Source: JAXGXJ01 sp050943595 (lineage in GTDB: Bacteria > Actinomycetota > Thermoleophilia > RBG-16-64-13). Taken from it: 64,000 bases of DNA. Location of the stretch: positions 62,001-126,000 of the forward strand of contig JBMNPM010000003.1 in the NCBI GenBank assembly GCA_050943595.1, in the 5' to 3' direction. Shown piece by piece: positions 7,102-15,813 of this stretch. The notes under the pieces are model-generated. The model saw only the letters and a list, made by a program, of their open reading frames with translations. It was not told where the DNA came from and did not search any database. The position numbers and the translations under genes were made by a program. The first letter of the stretch is position 1; each line of letters opens with the position of its first letter.

Positions 7102-8734
7102 TGCCGAAGCACTCATCGTTTCACGTGCCCGCGCTCTGGTGGCGGCAAGCTATGAAGCCCTCGAGGAGCGCCGGCAGGAGATCAACGACCTCAATGTGTA
7201 TCCGGTTCCGGATGGAGACACAGGTACGAATCTGAGTCTGACTTTGCGGGGAATCCTAGATTCCTTTGACAAACTTCCCCCAACTTCCGCACAATCCGAG
7301 TTGTGTGCCGCCATATCCCAGGCGGCGCTCATGGGTGCCCGAGGTAACAGTGGAGTCATCCTCTCCCAGATCGTCCGGGGTGCCATGGAGGTGCTGGGCA
7401 CGGCAGGTCCGTTGACAACGGAGGCGCTGGTGCGTGCGCTCCGCCACTCTACCGACTCCGCCTACCGCGCCGTTCGCCGGCCGGTTGAAGGGACCATTCT
7501 CACCGTCCTGCGTGACATGGCTGCTCACGCCGAGGAGGTAGCGAAAGACGGCGCCGTCACGCCGGATGTGCTCATGGAGGCCGTGGTGGCCGAGGGGTGG
7601 AGGAGTGTGGAACGTACACCCTCTTTGCTGCGCGTCCTTGCCGATGCGGGAGTAGTCGACGCCGGGGGCTACGGCCTGGTGGTTCTCCTTGAAGGCGCGA
7701 CCAGAGGAGGGCGTAATGAAGCGGATCCCATCGCGACGCACATCATCGAACGGCCGCCCGCCTGGAACAGAGAGCTGGAGATAGAGGAGGCCGGCGAGAC
7801 CGACTCCTTCGCCTACTGCACCAGTTACCTGCTGACCGGAGAGATGCTGGATAAGACGATACTCGAGCAACAATTGAGCGGTCTGGGCGACTGCCTCTTG
7901 GTGGTGGGCGACGGCACTCAGGTGAAGGTCCACATACATACCGACAAGCCCGGTGAAGTGCTTTCCATAGGTACGTCCGTGGGCGTTCTCAGCAGGATAG
8001 TGATCGACAACATCGCCGAACAAACTGTCAGCCGAGCCCATCGCCTGGCACAGTCCGATGTGCTCCCGGCCGATCCCGGCCTCACCCAAGTGGTCGCCGT
8101 GGTCTCAGGCGAGGGAAACAAGCGCCTTTTCCGCAATCTGCATGTTGACTTCGTCGTCGACGGAGGCCAGTCGATGAATCCGTCCGCCGAAGACCTGATG
8201 CGCGCAATCGACAAGGCCACGGCTCCCTCTATCATCATCCTCCCCAATAACGGCAATATCATCATGGCCGCCGAGCAAACGGCTAGATTGAGTGACAAGC
8301 ACGTCCTGGTCGTGCCCAGCCGGTCGCTACAGGCAGGGTTGGCTGCAGCGGTCGCTTATGAACGGCAGAACGAGGGCTCTGTCAACGAAGACGACATGCG
8401 CGCCGCCATGAGCGCGGCCGTCACCGCCGATATAACCCGGGCGGTGCGCGACTCACTCGTTGACGACGTACAGGTAAAGGCCCAGGATTTCATCGGCCTG
8501 ATCGATGACCGCTTGGTCATCGCCGCCGCCGACCTGGGGCCGGTTATCGAGCACGTTCTTGCTCATCTTCTCGACGGTGATCGAGAAGTCCTGACGGTAC
8601 TCGTGGGGGAGGGCGAAGACGGAGCCCGTGCGCTGGACATCGTGCAGAAGCTCTGCGCTTCCTACCCCATGCTTGAGGTGGACATCCACGAAGGTGGTCA
8701 ACCTTTCTATCCCCTGCTGTTGTCTGCCGAGTAG
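7091..8734 (+). CDS. fakA: FakA-like DhaL-domain fatty acid kinase
   Basis: 547 residues, the usual FakA size. The N-terminal DhaL nucleotide-binding domain has NVYPVPDGDTGTNLSLT (Mg-ADP aspartates), MGARGNSGVILSQIVRG and DAGGYGLVV. The middle and C-terminal domains are typical of FakA, with KVHIHTDKPGEVL and ILPNNGNIIMAAEQTA. In Firmicutes FakA phosphorylates fatty acids presented by FakB (DegV) proteins for phospholipid synthesis; no FakB is seen in this window. The TTG start at 7091 overlaps the Asp23 gene by 11 nt. Domain identity is certain; the substrate is inferred. Confidence 0.9.
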   Translation: MGSSAEALIVSRARALVAASYEALEERRQEINDLNVYPVPDGDTGTNLSLTLRGILDSFDKLPPTSAQSELCAAISQAALMGARGNSGVILSQIVRGAMEVLGTAGPLTTEALVRALRHSTDSAYRAVRRPVEGTILTVLRDMAAHAEEVAKDGAVTPDVLMEAVVAEGWRSVERTPSLLRVLADAGVVDAGGYGLVVLLEGATRGGRNEADPIATHIIERPPAWNRELEIEEAGETDSFAYCTSYLLTGEMLDKTILEQQLSGLGDCLLVVGDGTQVKVHIHTDKPGEVLSIGTSVGVLSRIVIDNIAEQTVSRAHRLAQSDVLPADPGLTQVVAVVSGEGNKRLFRNLHVDFVVDGGQSMNPSAEDLMRAIDKATAPSIIILPNNGNIIMAAEQTARLSDKHVLVVPSRSLQAGLAAAVAYERQNEGSVNEDDMRAAMSAAVTADITRAVRDSLVDDVQVKAQDFIGLIDDRLVIAAADLGPVIEHVLAHLLDGDREVLTVLVGEGEDGARALDIVQKLCASYPMLEVDIHEGGQPFYPLLLSAE

Positions 8735-8791
8735 GCGACCCGTCCTATCTATTCTCCACAAGGGTGTGACAACGGCGATCATCACACGCGG

Positions 8792-10990
8792 ATGAGCAGA
8801 TCTACCGGGTACGGCATCCACTACCCTTTGGGCGCCGGCGACACGATTACCGGTGTTGGGCTCCGACTTCCACCTACGGCCAAACGGGCCTCTGATCCGG
8901 CACACCTGTTACGACCGGTAGCCGAGTTACGTGGGGTGGGCAAGACCACTCAACGACGACTGGCCGGTCTGGGTATAGAGACCGTAGGCGATCTTCTGCT
9001 TCATCTGCCGTTCCGCCATGAGTCGCCCGCGCACGTGGTCACCGTAGCGGCGCTACCTATCGGCGAGGAGGTCGCCTTGCGCGTACAGGTGGTCTCCTGC
9101 GCGGTACGCTGGACGCTAAAACGCCGTGTGAAGGTACTCGAAGCCCTGGTCTCCGATCACACAGGTAGCGTCCTTGCCGTATGGTACAACCAACCGTATC
9201 TAGAGGCCCCCTTCCGCGAGCGACCAGACGTATTGTTGAAGGGAACCTTCGTCCGCCGGCATGGCGCCGCCGTCTTCTTAGTCAAGCGTCATGAGATCTT
9301 GGGAGACGGAGGAGAGGGGTGCCACATCCTGGGTCTCGTCCCCGTGTACCCCAGTACTGCTGATCTGAGCGTGCGCACCATCCGCAACCTCCTCCATGAA
9401 GCACGTCCATGGGCCCGTCACCTTACTGATTCTCTGCCTGCCCGACTGTTGGCTGAACGTCGCTATCCGGGACGGGCCGAAGCGGTATTGACCAGCCACT
9501 TCCCGGCCGACCGGCGAGATGCAGCCCGGTCGCGCTCCCGAATGGCTTTCGAGGAACTGCTGCTACTACAAGTGGCCATTCTCCGCCGCCGCAGATACCA
9601 GGACGCACAAACGAGGGCCCACCCCATGCCACCACCGGGCAGACTCAGTCACGCTTTCCTAGCCGCGCTTCCTTACCGCCCCACCGAGGCGCAGACTAGG
9701 GTCATCGCTGAGATTGAGGACGACCTGGTTCGAGAGATCCCCATGCGACGTCTCCTCCACGGTGACGTGGGCTCGGGGAAGACAATGGTGGCGACGTACT
9801 GTATGCTGCGGGCCGTGGAGCACGGGGGGCAGGCCGCCCTCATGGCCCCCACCGAGATCCTGGCCGAGCAGCACTATGCAGGCCTGTGCGACCAACTCGC
9901 TCCCCTGGGTGTGCAGGTACGCCTGCTAAAAGGCAGCCGGCCCACGCGTGAGAGGAATGCGCTATTGCAGGAACTCAGTTCGGGAGAGGCTCATCTTGTA
10001 GTGGGGACCCACGCCCTCATCCAAGAAGGGGTGGCCATCAGAGATCTCCGTTTGGCCGTAGTGGACGAACAGCATCGTTTTGGCGTCCGACAGCGAGATG
10101 CTATCCTCACTACCACCACTCGCTATTGGCCGCATACCCTGCATATGTCGGCTACGCCCATCCCCCGCACGTTGAGCCTCACGCTCTACGGGGACCTCGA
10201 TGTGAGTACACTCGACGAGGTGCCTCCGGGGAGGACGCCGGTGCGCACTCGTCTGGTCTTTCCAGATGCACAGCCCCGTATGTGGGAGTTCGTGCGCAGG
10301 CAGTTGGCACAGGGGAGGCAGGCGTACGTGGTATGTCCTCTCATCGAAGAGAGCGACTCACTACAGACGGCCTCCGCCCGCGAGACTGCTGCCGAACTGG
10401 CTTCCGGTGAATTGGCCGGCTTCCGCCTGCGCCTTCTCCATGGCCAGCTCTCCCCCGGAGAGAAGTCGGCGACTATGGCCGCCTATGCCGGAGGCGAGGT
10501 CGACGTGCTGGTGAGTACGACCGTGGTAGAGGTCGGCATCGACGTCGCGAATGCCACCGTCATGGTGATCTTGGGAGCCCGGCATTTTGGTCTCTCCCAG
10601 CTACACCAGCTACGCGGCCGAGTAGGCCGGGGAGACGGGGACTCATACTGCTTCCTGCCTGTGGAAGGCGATGATGATGTTGTGCGGGAGCGTCTGGCTG
10701 TGTTCGCACGCACCGACGACGGCTTTGCTCTGGCCGAAGCCGACCTGGCCGCTCGAGGGGAGGGGCAACTGTTCGGTGACCGCCAATCCGGTCTAGGAGA
10801 CCTACGCGTGGCCTCGCTGTTGCGTGACAAGGCTCTGCTCGAAGAGGCGCGCAGGGTCGCAACCTCAGTGTGTGCAGAGACACAATGGCCGGCAGATCGG
10901 GTTCGCATAAACAAGGCGATCTGGGGGCCGCTCATCGCAGCCGCCGAAGAGCGCTTCGGCGCGAGGTTGGACTGGGTGGATCGCGTGTGA
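8792..10990 (+). CDS. recG: ATP-dependent DNA helicase RecG
   Basis: Branch-migration helicase that remodels stalled forks and Holliday junctions. The N-terminal wedge/OB region starts with LRGVGKTTQRRLAGLGI. The helicase core has Walker A LHGDVGSGKT, DEQH motif II (VVDEQHRFGV), SATPIPRTL, and the C-terminal VVEVGIDVANATVM and QLRGRVGRG. The 732 residues fit the family. The start is uncertain because the first 40 residues are poorly conserved. The stop forms a GTGA overlap with rsmD. Confidence 0.95.
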   Translation: MSRSTGYGIHYPLGAGDTITGVGLRLPPTAKRASDPAHLLRPVAELRGVGKTTQRRLAGLGIETVGDLLLHLPFRHESPAHVVTVAALPIGEEVALRVQVVSCAVRWTLKRRVKVLEALVSDHTGSVLAVWYNQPYLEAPFRERPDVLLKGTFVRRHGAAVFLVKRHEILGDGGEGCHILGLVPVYPSTADLSVRTIRNLLHEARPWARHLTDSLPARLLAERRYPGRAEAVLTSHFPADRRDAARSRSRMAFEELLLLQVAILRRRRYQDAQTRAHPMPPPGRLSHAFLAALPYRPTEAQTRVIAEIEDDLVREIPMRRLLHGDVGSGKTMVATYCMLRAVEHGGQAALMAPTEILAEQHYAGLCDQLAPLGVQVRLLKGSRPTRERNALLQELSSGEAHLVVGTHALIQEGVAIRDLRLAVVDEQHRFGVRQRDAILTTTTRYWPHTLHMSATPIPRTLSLTLYGDLDVSTLDEVPPGRTPVRTRLVFPDAQPRMWEFVRRQLAQGRQAYVVCPLIEESDSLQTASARETAAELASGELAGFRLRLLHGQLSPGEKSATMAAYAGGEVDVLVSTTVVEVGIDVANATVMVILGARHFGLSQLHQLRGRVGRGDGDSYCFLPVEGDDDVVRERLAVFARTDDGFALAEADLAARGEGQLFGDRQSGLGDLRVASLLRDKALLEEARRVATSVCAETQWPADRVRINKAIWGPLIAAAEERFGARLDWVDRV

Positions 10991-11562
10991 GTCTCGTCGG
11001 ACCGGGCATCCTCCGTATCGTGGCGGGCAGCAGACGAGGGCGGCGTCTGAGAGTGCCTGCGGAAGGATCCGTTCGCCCGACGGGAGAGAGGGTTAGAGAG
11101 GCGATCTTCGATGTACTGGGGCCCGTGGGCGGCCTGCGTGCGCTGGACCTGTTCGCGGGCAGCGGTGCTATGGGATTAGAGAGTCTCTCTCGCGGAGCAG
11201 CATACTGCGCCTTTGTAGAAGCCGACGCTCGTGTGGCAGCCGTACTCCGTAAAAATATCAGTACACTGGGTTTTGCTGCCGCTTCCTTCCAGATCATAGT
11301 GACCGATTACCTGCGGGCAACGGAGCGGCTTGCCGGGCTATCGGCCGGGTTTGATTTGCTCTTTGTAGACCCTCCTTATAGAATGCTGCAGGAAGTGGAA
11401 GTGACGCTATCCCCACGCCTGCCCGCCCTGCTCGCCGACGACGGGCTCGTGGTCGTGGAGTCTCATCGCTCGGTACGTGCCGAGATGGGCATTGAGCCGG
11501 TCTTTGACCGGGTCTATGGGGATACCAGGGTGGTCATGCTCAAGATGAGGAGGAGTCAGTGA
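10987..11562 (+). CDS. rsmD: 16S rRNA (guanine-966-N2)-methyltransferase RsmD
   Basis: SAM-dependent rRNA methylase of 191 residues. Motifs are RIVAGSRRGRRL at the N-terminus, VRPTGERVREAIFDVL, the SAM-binding LDLFAGSGAMGLESLSRG, and catalytic DPPY. The frame is open further upstream, but GTG 10987 in overlap with the recG stop gives the family N-terminus. The recG-rsmD-coaD order is widely conserved. The stop overlaps coaD by 4 nt. Confidence 0.94.
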   Translation: MSLVGPGILRIVAGSRRGRRLRVPAEGSVRPTGERVREAIFDVLGPVGGLRALDLFAGSGAMGLESLSRGAAYCAFVEADARVAAVLRKNISTLGFAAASFQIIVTDYLRATERLAGLSAGFDLLFVDPPYRMLQEVEVTLSPRLPALLADDGLVVVESHRSVRAEMGIEPVFDRVYGDTRVVMLKMRRSQ

Positions 11563-12050
11563 ACGTCTCTCTTTGCCCGGGTAGCTATGACCCTGTGACT
11601 GTGGGGCATCTGGACATCATAACCCGATGCAGCGCCATGTTCGACGATGTAGTCGTAGGGGTGGTGGACGACTCCTTCCGCAAAACAGCTCTGTTCAGTA
11701 CTGAGGAGCGCATGCACTTCTTAGAGGAATCTACCAAGCATTTGCCGAATGTAAGGATTCTACGACTTCCCGGCCTGGTGGTCACCTTAGCGCGTGAGGT
11801 GGGGGCTCATGTACTGGTGAAGGGTCTACGTGCTCTGACCGATTTTGAGTATGAGTTCCAGATGGCTCAGCTGAACCGCAAACTGGACCCCGACCTGGAG
11901 ACGATGTACCTTATGGCTTCACCCGAATACTCTTTTTTGAGTTCGAGCGGGGTCAAGGAGATAGCCAAGTACGGAGGGTGCATCAGCGATCTCGTGCCCG
12001 AGATCGTCGAGCGTCGCTTCGCGGAAATATATGGAACCCCGGAGGCTTAG
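11559..12050 (+). CDS. coaD: Phosphopantetheine adenylyltransferase
   Basis: Penultimate step of coenzyme A synthesis. The nucleotidyltransferase signature is complete: PGSYDPVTVGHLDII (TxGH-type), LVKGLRALTDFEYEFQMAQ, and FSFLSSSGVKEIA near the C-terminus (the family ISSTxVR region, here SSSGVKE). The 163 residues are standard. GTG start overlapping rsmD. Confidence 0.96.
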   Translation: MNVSLCPGSYDPVTVGHLDIITRCSAMFDDVVVGVVDDSFRKTALFSTEERMHFLEESTKHLPNVRILRLPGLVVTLAREVGAHVLVKGLRALTDFEYEFQMAQLNRKLDPDLETMYLMASPEYSFLSSSGVKEIAKYGGCISDLVPEIVERRFAEIYGTPEA

Positions 12051-12055
12051 TCAGC

Positions 12056-12517
12056 ATGGATGTTCTCATTCTCATAGACAAGCTGGACGATCTGGTCCAT
12101 GGCGCCAGCACTTTCCCCATGACCGACAAGGTCATGATCGATCGCGATCAGATCTACGATCTACTCGACCAGATGCGCGCCACCGTCCCTGAGGAGATCA
12201 AGCAGGCCCGCTGGATCGTCAAAGAGCGTCAGGAGATGCTGCAGGAAGCCAAAGAGGAGTCGGAACGTATCCTCAGTGAGGCTCGTGACGAAGCCCACAG
12301 ACTGGCCAGTGAGCAGGAAGTAGTACGCTTGGCGCAGCGTCAATCGGAAGACATCATCCGGAACGCCGAAGCCCGTGAACGAGAGATCCGTCTGGGGGCA
12401 GAGGACTACGCGGACGAGATTTTTAAGACCCTGGAGACCAATCTGGACAAGTTCCTGGCGGCGGTGCAACGGAGCCGGGAGCGTCTGCAGACCGGAGGGA
12501 ACGCGGAGAACGATTAG
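12056..12517 (+). CDS. Coiled-coil protein (DivIVA/ATPase-stator-like)
   Basis: 153 residues. The first 45 form a short helical region rich in DKLDDLV and DQIYDLLDQMR; from there to the end the protein is almost one charged coiled coil (EEIKQARWIVKERQEMLQEA onward). Such proteins sit after coaD in many actinobacteria and are annotated as DivIVA-like or V-ATPase subunit-like. There is no membrane segment and no catalytic motif. A role at the cell pole or septum is a guess. Confidence 0.75.
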   Translation: MDVLILIDKLDDLVHGASTFPMTDKVMIDRDQIYDLLDQMRATVPEEIKQARWIVKERQEMLQEAKEESERILSEARDEAHRLASEQEVVRLAQRQSEDIIRNAEAREREIRLGAEDYADEIFKTLETNLDKFLAAVQRSRERLQTGGNAEND

Positions 12518-12537
12518 GCCCCCATCATCGGGGCCTA
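12515..12537 (+). terminator. GC-rich hairpin after the coiled-coil gene
   Basis: TAGGCCCC / GGGGCCTA, 8 bp with a 7-nt loop, and the stop codon sits inside the 5' arm. Only three Ts follow (GGGGTTTC), and yceD begins 25 nt downstream. It may be an attenuator or a processing site rather than a full terminator. Confidence 0.4.
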
Positions 12538-12562
12538 TCGGGGTTTCACCCTGGAACGAATC

Positions 12563-13108
12563 ATGGATACGTCCCTTCCCTTCATCCACCTTGACGACCT
12601 TCTCCTACGCACCGGGGAACGTTCGCATCTCACCTATACATTGGAACTTCCCCCGGTCATCCTGGGGGGTGTCGAATACAGTGTCCTCGTGCCTGACGGG
12701 GTGACCGTCACCGTCGACCGGGTGACGGGAGGCTTCCTGGTACATACTTCGTTGACCGCGTCCATCTATGGGCCATGTGAGCGCTGTCTACGCGAGATGG
12801 CACTCCAGGTGGAGGCCGATGAAGAAGAGTTCGTGCCCACTGCCAAGGATGGCTGGGATGAATCGGAGTTCAGCGAGTTCATTCAAGACATGGTGGTAGA
12901 TGTAAAAAGTTTGGCACGGGAAGCCCTGGTGTTGGCCCTTCCACCTCAGATCCTCTGCTCACCGTCCTGCTTGGGGCTGTGTGCTCATTGTGGCCACGAT
13001 CTCAATCTGGGCCCATGCAGTTGCGGTCCCGTCGAGATGGATGATCGCTGGAGCCGGCTCAAGGAGATCGACCTCACGGAAGAACCTTCCGACCCCGTCC
13101 CCTCTTGA
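12563..13108 (+). CDS. YceD/DUF177 family protein
   Basis: 181-residue member of the YceD family that almost always precedes rpmF, as here; it is implicated in 23S rRNA or ribosome assembly in plants and bacteria. Conserved features are the GPCERCLREM centre (CxxC), the DMVVDVKSLAREALVLALPP segment and the C-terminal cluster CSPSCLGLCAHCG plus CSC, which looks like a metal site. The biochemical role is unknown. Confidence 0.9.
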   Translation: MDTSLPFIHLDDLLLRTGERSHLTYTLELPPVILGGVEYSVLVPDGVTVTVDRVTGGFLVHTSLTASIYGPCERCLREMALQVEADEEEFVPTAKDGWDESEFSEFIQDMVVDVKSLAREALVLALPPQILCSPSCLGLCAHCGHDLNLGPCSCGPVEMDDRWSRLKEIDLTEEPSDPVPS

Positions 13109-13170
13109 AATAGCCCCGCCGATGGGGTACAAACATACGGTTTCCCCATTGGTACAGAGAGAGGCAAACA

Positions 13171-13350
13171 ATGGCTGTTCCCAAGAAAAAGACTTCCCGC
13201 GCCCGCAGAGATAAACGGCGCGCCACTCACGCCGGTACCGCGCCTACTGTGGTTGAGTGTCCGCACTGTCACAGTCCTAGGCTTCCCCATCGGGTGTGCT
13301 CGAACTGCGGCATGTACAACGGCCGCCAGGTTATACAGGTAGAAGAATGA
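13171..13350 (+). CDS. rpmF: Ribosomal protein bL32
   Basis: 59 residues starting MAVPKKKTSRARRDKRRATH, the canonical L32 N-terminus, then two CxxC pairs (CPHC and CSNC), the zinc-ribbon form. The ATG follows GAGAGAGGC and lies 62 nt after yceD. The gene is short but unmistakable. Confidence 0.96.
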   Translation: MAVPKKKTSRARRDKRRATHAGTAPTVVECPHCHSPRLPHRVCSNCGMYNGRQVIQVEE

Positions 13351-13433
13351 CGTCCCTCTGCGACTGAACCTGCCGTCCACGAAGAATGGGGTACGCCCGC
13401 TACGGCATTGTGTGTGATGACATCTGTTCTCTG

Positions 13434-13468
13434 AAGGACGCTGCCGCCCGGTGGCGTCCTTTGGTTTT
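13434..13468 (+). terminator. Intrinsic terminator after rpmF
   Basis: Perfect 8-bp stem AAGGACGC / GCGTCCTT (13434-13441 and 13454-13461) with extra CCG/CGG pairing in the loop, followed by TTGGTTTT. It ends the yceD-rpmF unit 84 nt after the rpmF stop. Confidence 0.75.
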
Positions 13469-13487
13469 AGGGCCGAACGGCCTAAAA
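13465..13487. terminator. Second, A/T-flanked hairpin
   Basis: Inverted repeat TTTTAGG-GCCG / CGGC-CTAAAA with one bulged G and an AA loop, flanked by T on one side and A on the other. That symmetric layout could work as a terminator on either strand, or as a regulatory hairpin 40 nt ahead of the EF-G-like gene. Confidence 0.45.
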
Positions 13488-13528
13488 ACTGACGAAGCGA
13501 CAAAGAACTTGTAGGCGAGGAGGGTTTC

Positions 13529-15616
13529 ATGGCGTTGTCAGATCCGGCCAAGATAAGGAACATCTCGGTGGTGGGCCATCGCGGAGCGGGGAAGACCTCG
13601 CTGGTCGAGGCTCTGCTGTTCACCGCAGGGGTGAAGAACCGCCTTGGAACGGTCGTGGATGGCACTACGACTATGGATCATGATGAAGACGAGATCAAGC
13701 GGCAGATGACCATCTCCGCCGGCCTGGCACATCTCGATTGGGCCGGTACGAAGATCAACCTCCTCGACACCCCCGGTGAGGCTTCCTTCATCAACGAAGC
13801 CATGGGGACACTGAGTGTGGTCGAGGGTGTTCTCATGACTATCAATGCCGTCAGTAAGGTTGAAGTGCAGACCGAACGCCTGTGGAAAAAGGCCAGCGAC
13901 ATGCAGGTCTCGCGGGTGGTAGCGGTAAACATGATGGATCGTGAGCGAGCCTACTTCGATGAGGCCCTCGATGCCCTCCAAACCCGTTTTGGCGACACGG
14001 TGGCGGCAGTAGCTCTGCCCATCGGTGAAGAGGCCGGCTTCGAGGGCGTAGTGGACCTTTTGGAGATGAAGGCCTACGTCTACTCGGGGGGCACCGGTAA
14101 AGGTGCTGAACAGGCCATCCCGGACAACATGAAGACTGCAGTCGATGAGGCCCACGAGCGACTCATCGACCGGGTGGCGGAGGCCGACGACGTGCTCCTT
14201 GAGAAGTATTTGGAAGGCGTCGAACTCACAAAGCAGGAGGTCGCCTCCGCCCTCGAGAGTGCCGTAGCCGCCGGCGCCCTTTGTCCGGTCGTGCCTGTGT
14301 CGGCCACCAAGAACATCGGGGTCGACCGGCTGCTACAGCTCATACTCAGCGTCCCCTCACCATTGGCTAAGGGAGCTCGGACCGCCCTTCAGGGAAGCAG
14401 CGGCACCGACGAGCAGGAGTTGCCGGTGGACGCGACGGCTCCCACCACGATGTTCGTCTTCAAGACCATATACGACCAGTTCTCGGGGCGTGTAAACCTG
14501 GCACGCATCTTCTCCGGGAAGATTGCCACCGACACTCAACTCCTCAATATGCGCACCTCTGAAAAGGAGCGCACCGGCAACATCCTGGCTATGACCGGCA
14601 AGGAGACCAAAGCCATCGAAGATGCCGGAGCAGGCGACATCGTGGCTTTGGCCAAACTGAAAGATACGGGAACGGGGGACACCCTATGCGACCCGGCTCA
14701 TCCCGTCCGCCTACCCAGCTACGAGTTTCCGCCGCCCGCCATCTCCTTTGCCATCACGCCCAAGACGAGAGGCGATGAAGAGAAGGTCTCCAACGGCCTG
14801 CGCCGGCTGAGCGAGGAAGATCCTGCCATGGAACTGCGTTTCGACACGCAGACCAAAGAGATGATTATTGCCGGGACCAGCCAGGTACACGTAGAGGTCA
14901 TCCTCGACAAACTCAAGCGGCGTTTCGGCGTGGAAGTGGATCTACACCCACCGCAGGTGCCGTATCGCGAGACCATCAAGAAGAAGGCCAGCGCTCAGGG
15001 ACGACATAAGAAGCAGACCGGTGGCCGGGGACAGTTTGGCGATTGCTGGATTGAGGTGGAACCGCTGCCGCGCAGTGAGGGCTACCAGTTCGAAGACGCT
15101 ATCTTCGGTGGTGCCATCCCGCGCAACTTTATTCCCGCGGTCGAGAAGGGCATCGTGGAGGCTATGGAGCACGGCGTGGTCGCGGGCTATCCCGTGGTCG
15201 ATGTAAAGGTCAAGCTCTACGACGGTTCCTACCACACTGTTGATTCGTCGGAACTCGCTTTCAAGCTCGCCGGGAGCCTGGCCTGGAACAAGGCTATGAC
15301 CGAGGCTATGCCCGTACTGCTCGAGCCGGTGATGAACGTCGAAGTGATCGCTCCTGAGGAGAGCATGGGCGACATTATGGGCGACCTTTCCAGCCGACGC
15401 GGCCGGCCGCAGGGCAGTGAAAGCATGGGTGAGATGCACATAATCCGGGCTCAAGTCCCTCTAGCAGAGATGCTCACCTATGCCGCTCAACTCCGTTCAA
15501 TGACTGCGGGGAGAGGTTCGTTCACCCTGGAGTTCGACCATTACGAAGAAGTGCCCTCTCACCTCACGGAGAAGATCGTAGCTGACGTCAAGGCCCGCAA
15601 AGCGGCCGAATCATGA
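13529..15616 (+). CDS. Elongation factor G-like translational GTPase
   Basis: 695 residues with the full EF-G architecture (G domain, domains II-V), including RETIKKKASAQGRHKKQTGG and LSSRRGRPQGSE. It is a paralogue rather than canonical EF-G. The P-loop is GHRGAGKT (residues 16-23) instead of AHIDAGKT; G3 is DTPGEASF (80-87), with Glu where EF-G has the catalytic-site His; G4 is NMMD rather than NKMD (134-137). It also stands alone, away from rpsL/rpsG/tuf. Such EF-G-like proteins are common in actinobacteria with no settled function. The ATG has a strong AGGAGG site. Confidence 0.9.
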   Translation: MALSDPAKIRNISVVGHRGAGKTSLVEALLFTAGVKNRLGTVVDGTTTMDHDEDEIKRQMTISAGLAHLDWAGTKINLLDTPGEASFINEAMGTLSVVEGVLMTINAVSKVEVQTERLWKKASDMQVSRVVAVNMMDRERAYFDEALDALQTRFGDTVAAVALPIGEEAGFEGVVDLLEMKAYVYSGGTGKGAEQAIPDNMKTAVDEAHERLIDRVAEADDVLLEKYLEGVELTKQEVASALESAVAAGALCPVVPVSATKNIGVDRLLQLILSVPSPLAKGARTALQGSSGTDEQELPVDATAPTTMFVFKTIYDQFSGRVNLARIFSGKIATDTQLLNMRTSEKERTGNILAMTGKETKAIEDAGAGDIVALAKLKDTGTGDTLCDPAHPVRLPSYEFPPPAISFAITPKTRGDEEKVSNGLRRLSEEDPAMELRFDTQTKEMIIAGTSQVHVEVILDKLKRRFGVEVDLHPPQVPYRETIKKKASAQGRHKKQTGGRGQFGDCWIEVEPLPRSEGYQFEDAIFGGAIPRNFIPAVEKGIVEAMEHGVVAGYPVVDVKVKLYDGSYHTVDSSELAFKLAGSLAWNKAMTEAMPVLLEPVMNVEVIAPEESMGDIMGDLSSRRGRPQGSESMGEMHIIRAQVPLAEMLTYAAQLRSMTAGRGSFTLEFDHYEEVPSHLTEKIVADVKARKAAES

Positions 15617-15622
15617 TCGAGG

Positions 15623-15672
15623 CGCGGCCACCCGGTTCAGCCGGCCTGGCTGGGCTGAACCGGGTGGCCGCG
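15623..15672 (+). terminator. 20-bp perfect hairpin after the EF-G-like gene
   Basis: Perfect 20-bp GC-rich stem (15623-15642 with 15653-15672) around a 10-nt loop, starting 6 nt after the stop codon. There is no U-tract downstream. Its position argues for a terminator of the U-less kind or a 3'-end stabiliser. Confidence 0.65.
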
Positions 15673-15770
15673 CTGCCTATCCTTAGCGCTTATCTCTACC
15701 GACATCCATGCATCCATCGCAGCATCATCCCGAGGGCCTTCCCGACAGGACTTCTGCAAGAAATATTGTA

Positions 15771-15790
15771 TTATTGTCCATGTGCAATAA
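15771..15790. promoter_or_regulatory. Palindromic site upstream of rpiR-type regulator
   Basis: TTATTG-N8-CAATAA inverted repeat 24 nt before the GTG start, in an A/T-rich patch (AAATATTGTATTATTG) that contrasts with the surrounding GC-rich DNA. A symmetric repeat here is what an autoregulatory operator would look like. Confidence 0.4.
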
Positions 15791-15813
15791 GCATACCTAT
15801 GGGGGATGACTAG

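Noticed and set aside
7256..8089. 277-codon reverse frame
   Set aside because: Antisense to the FakA-like gene, no recognisable domain.
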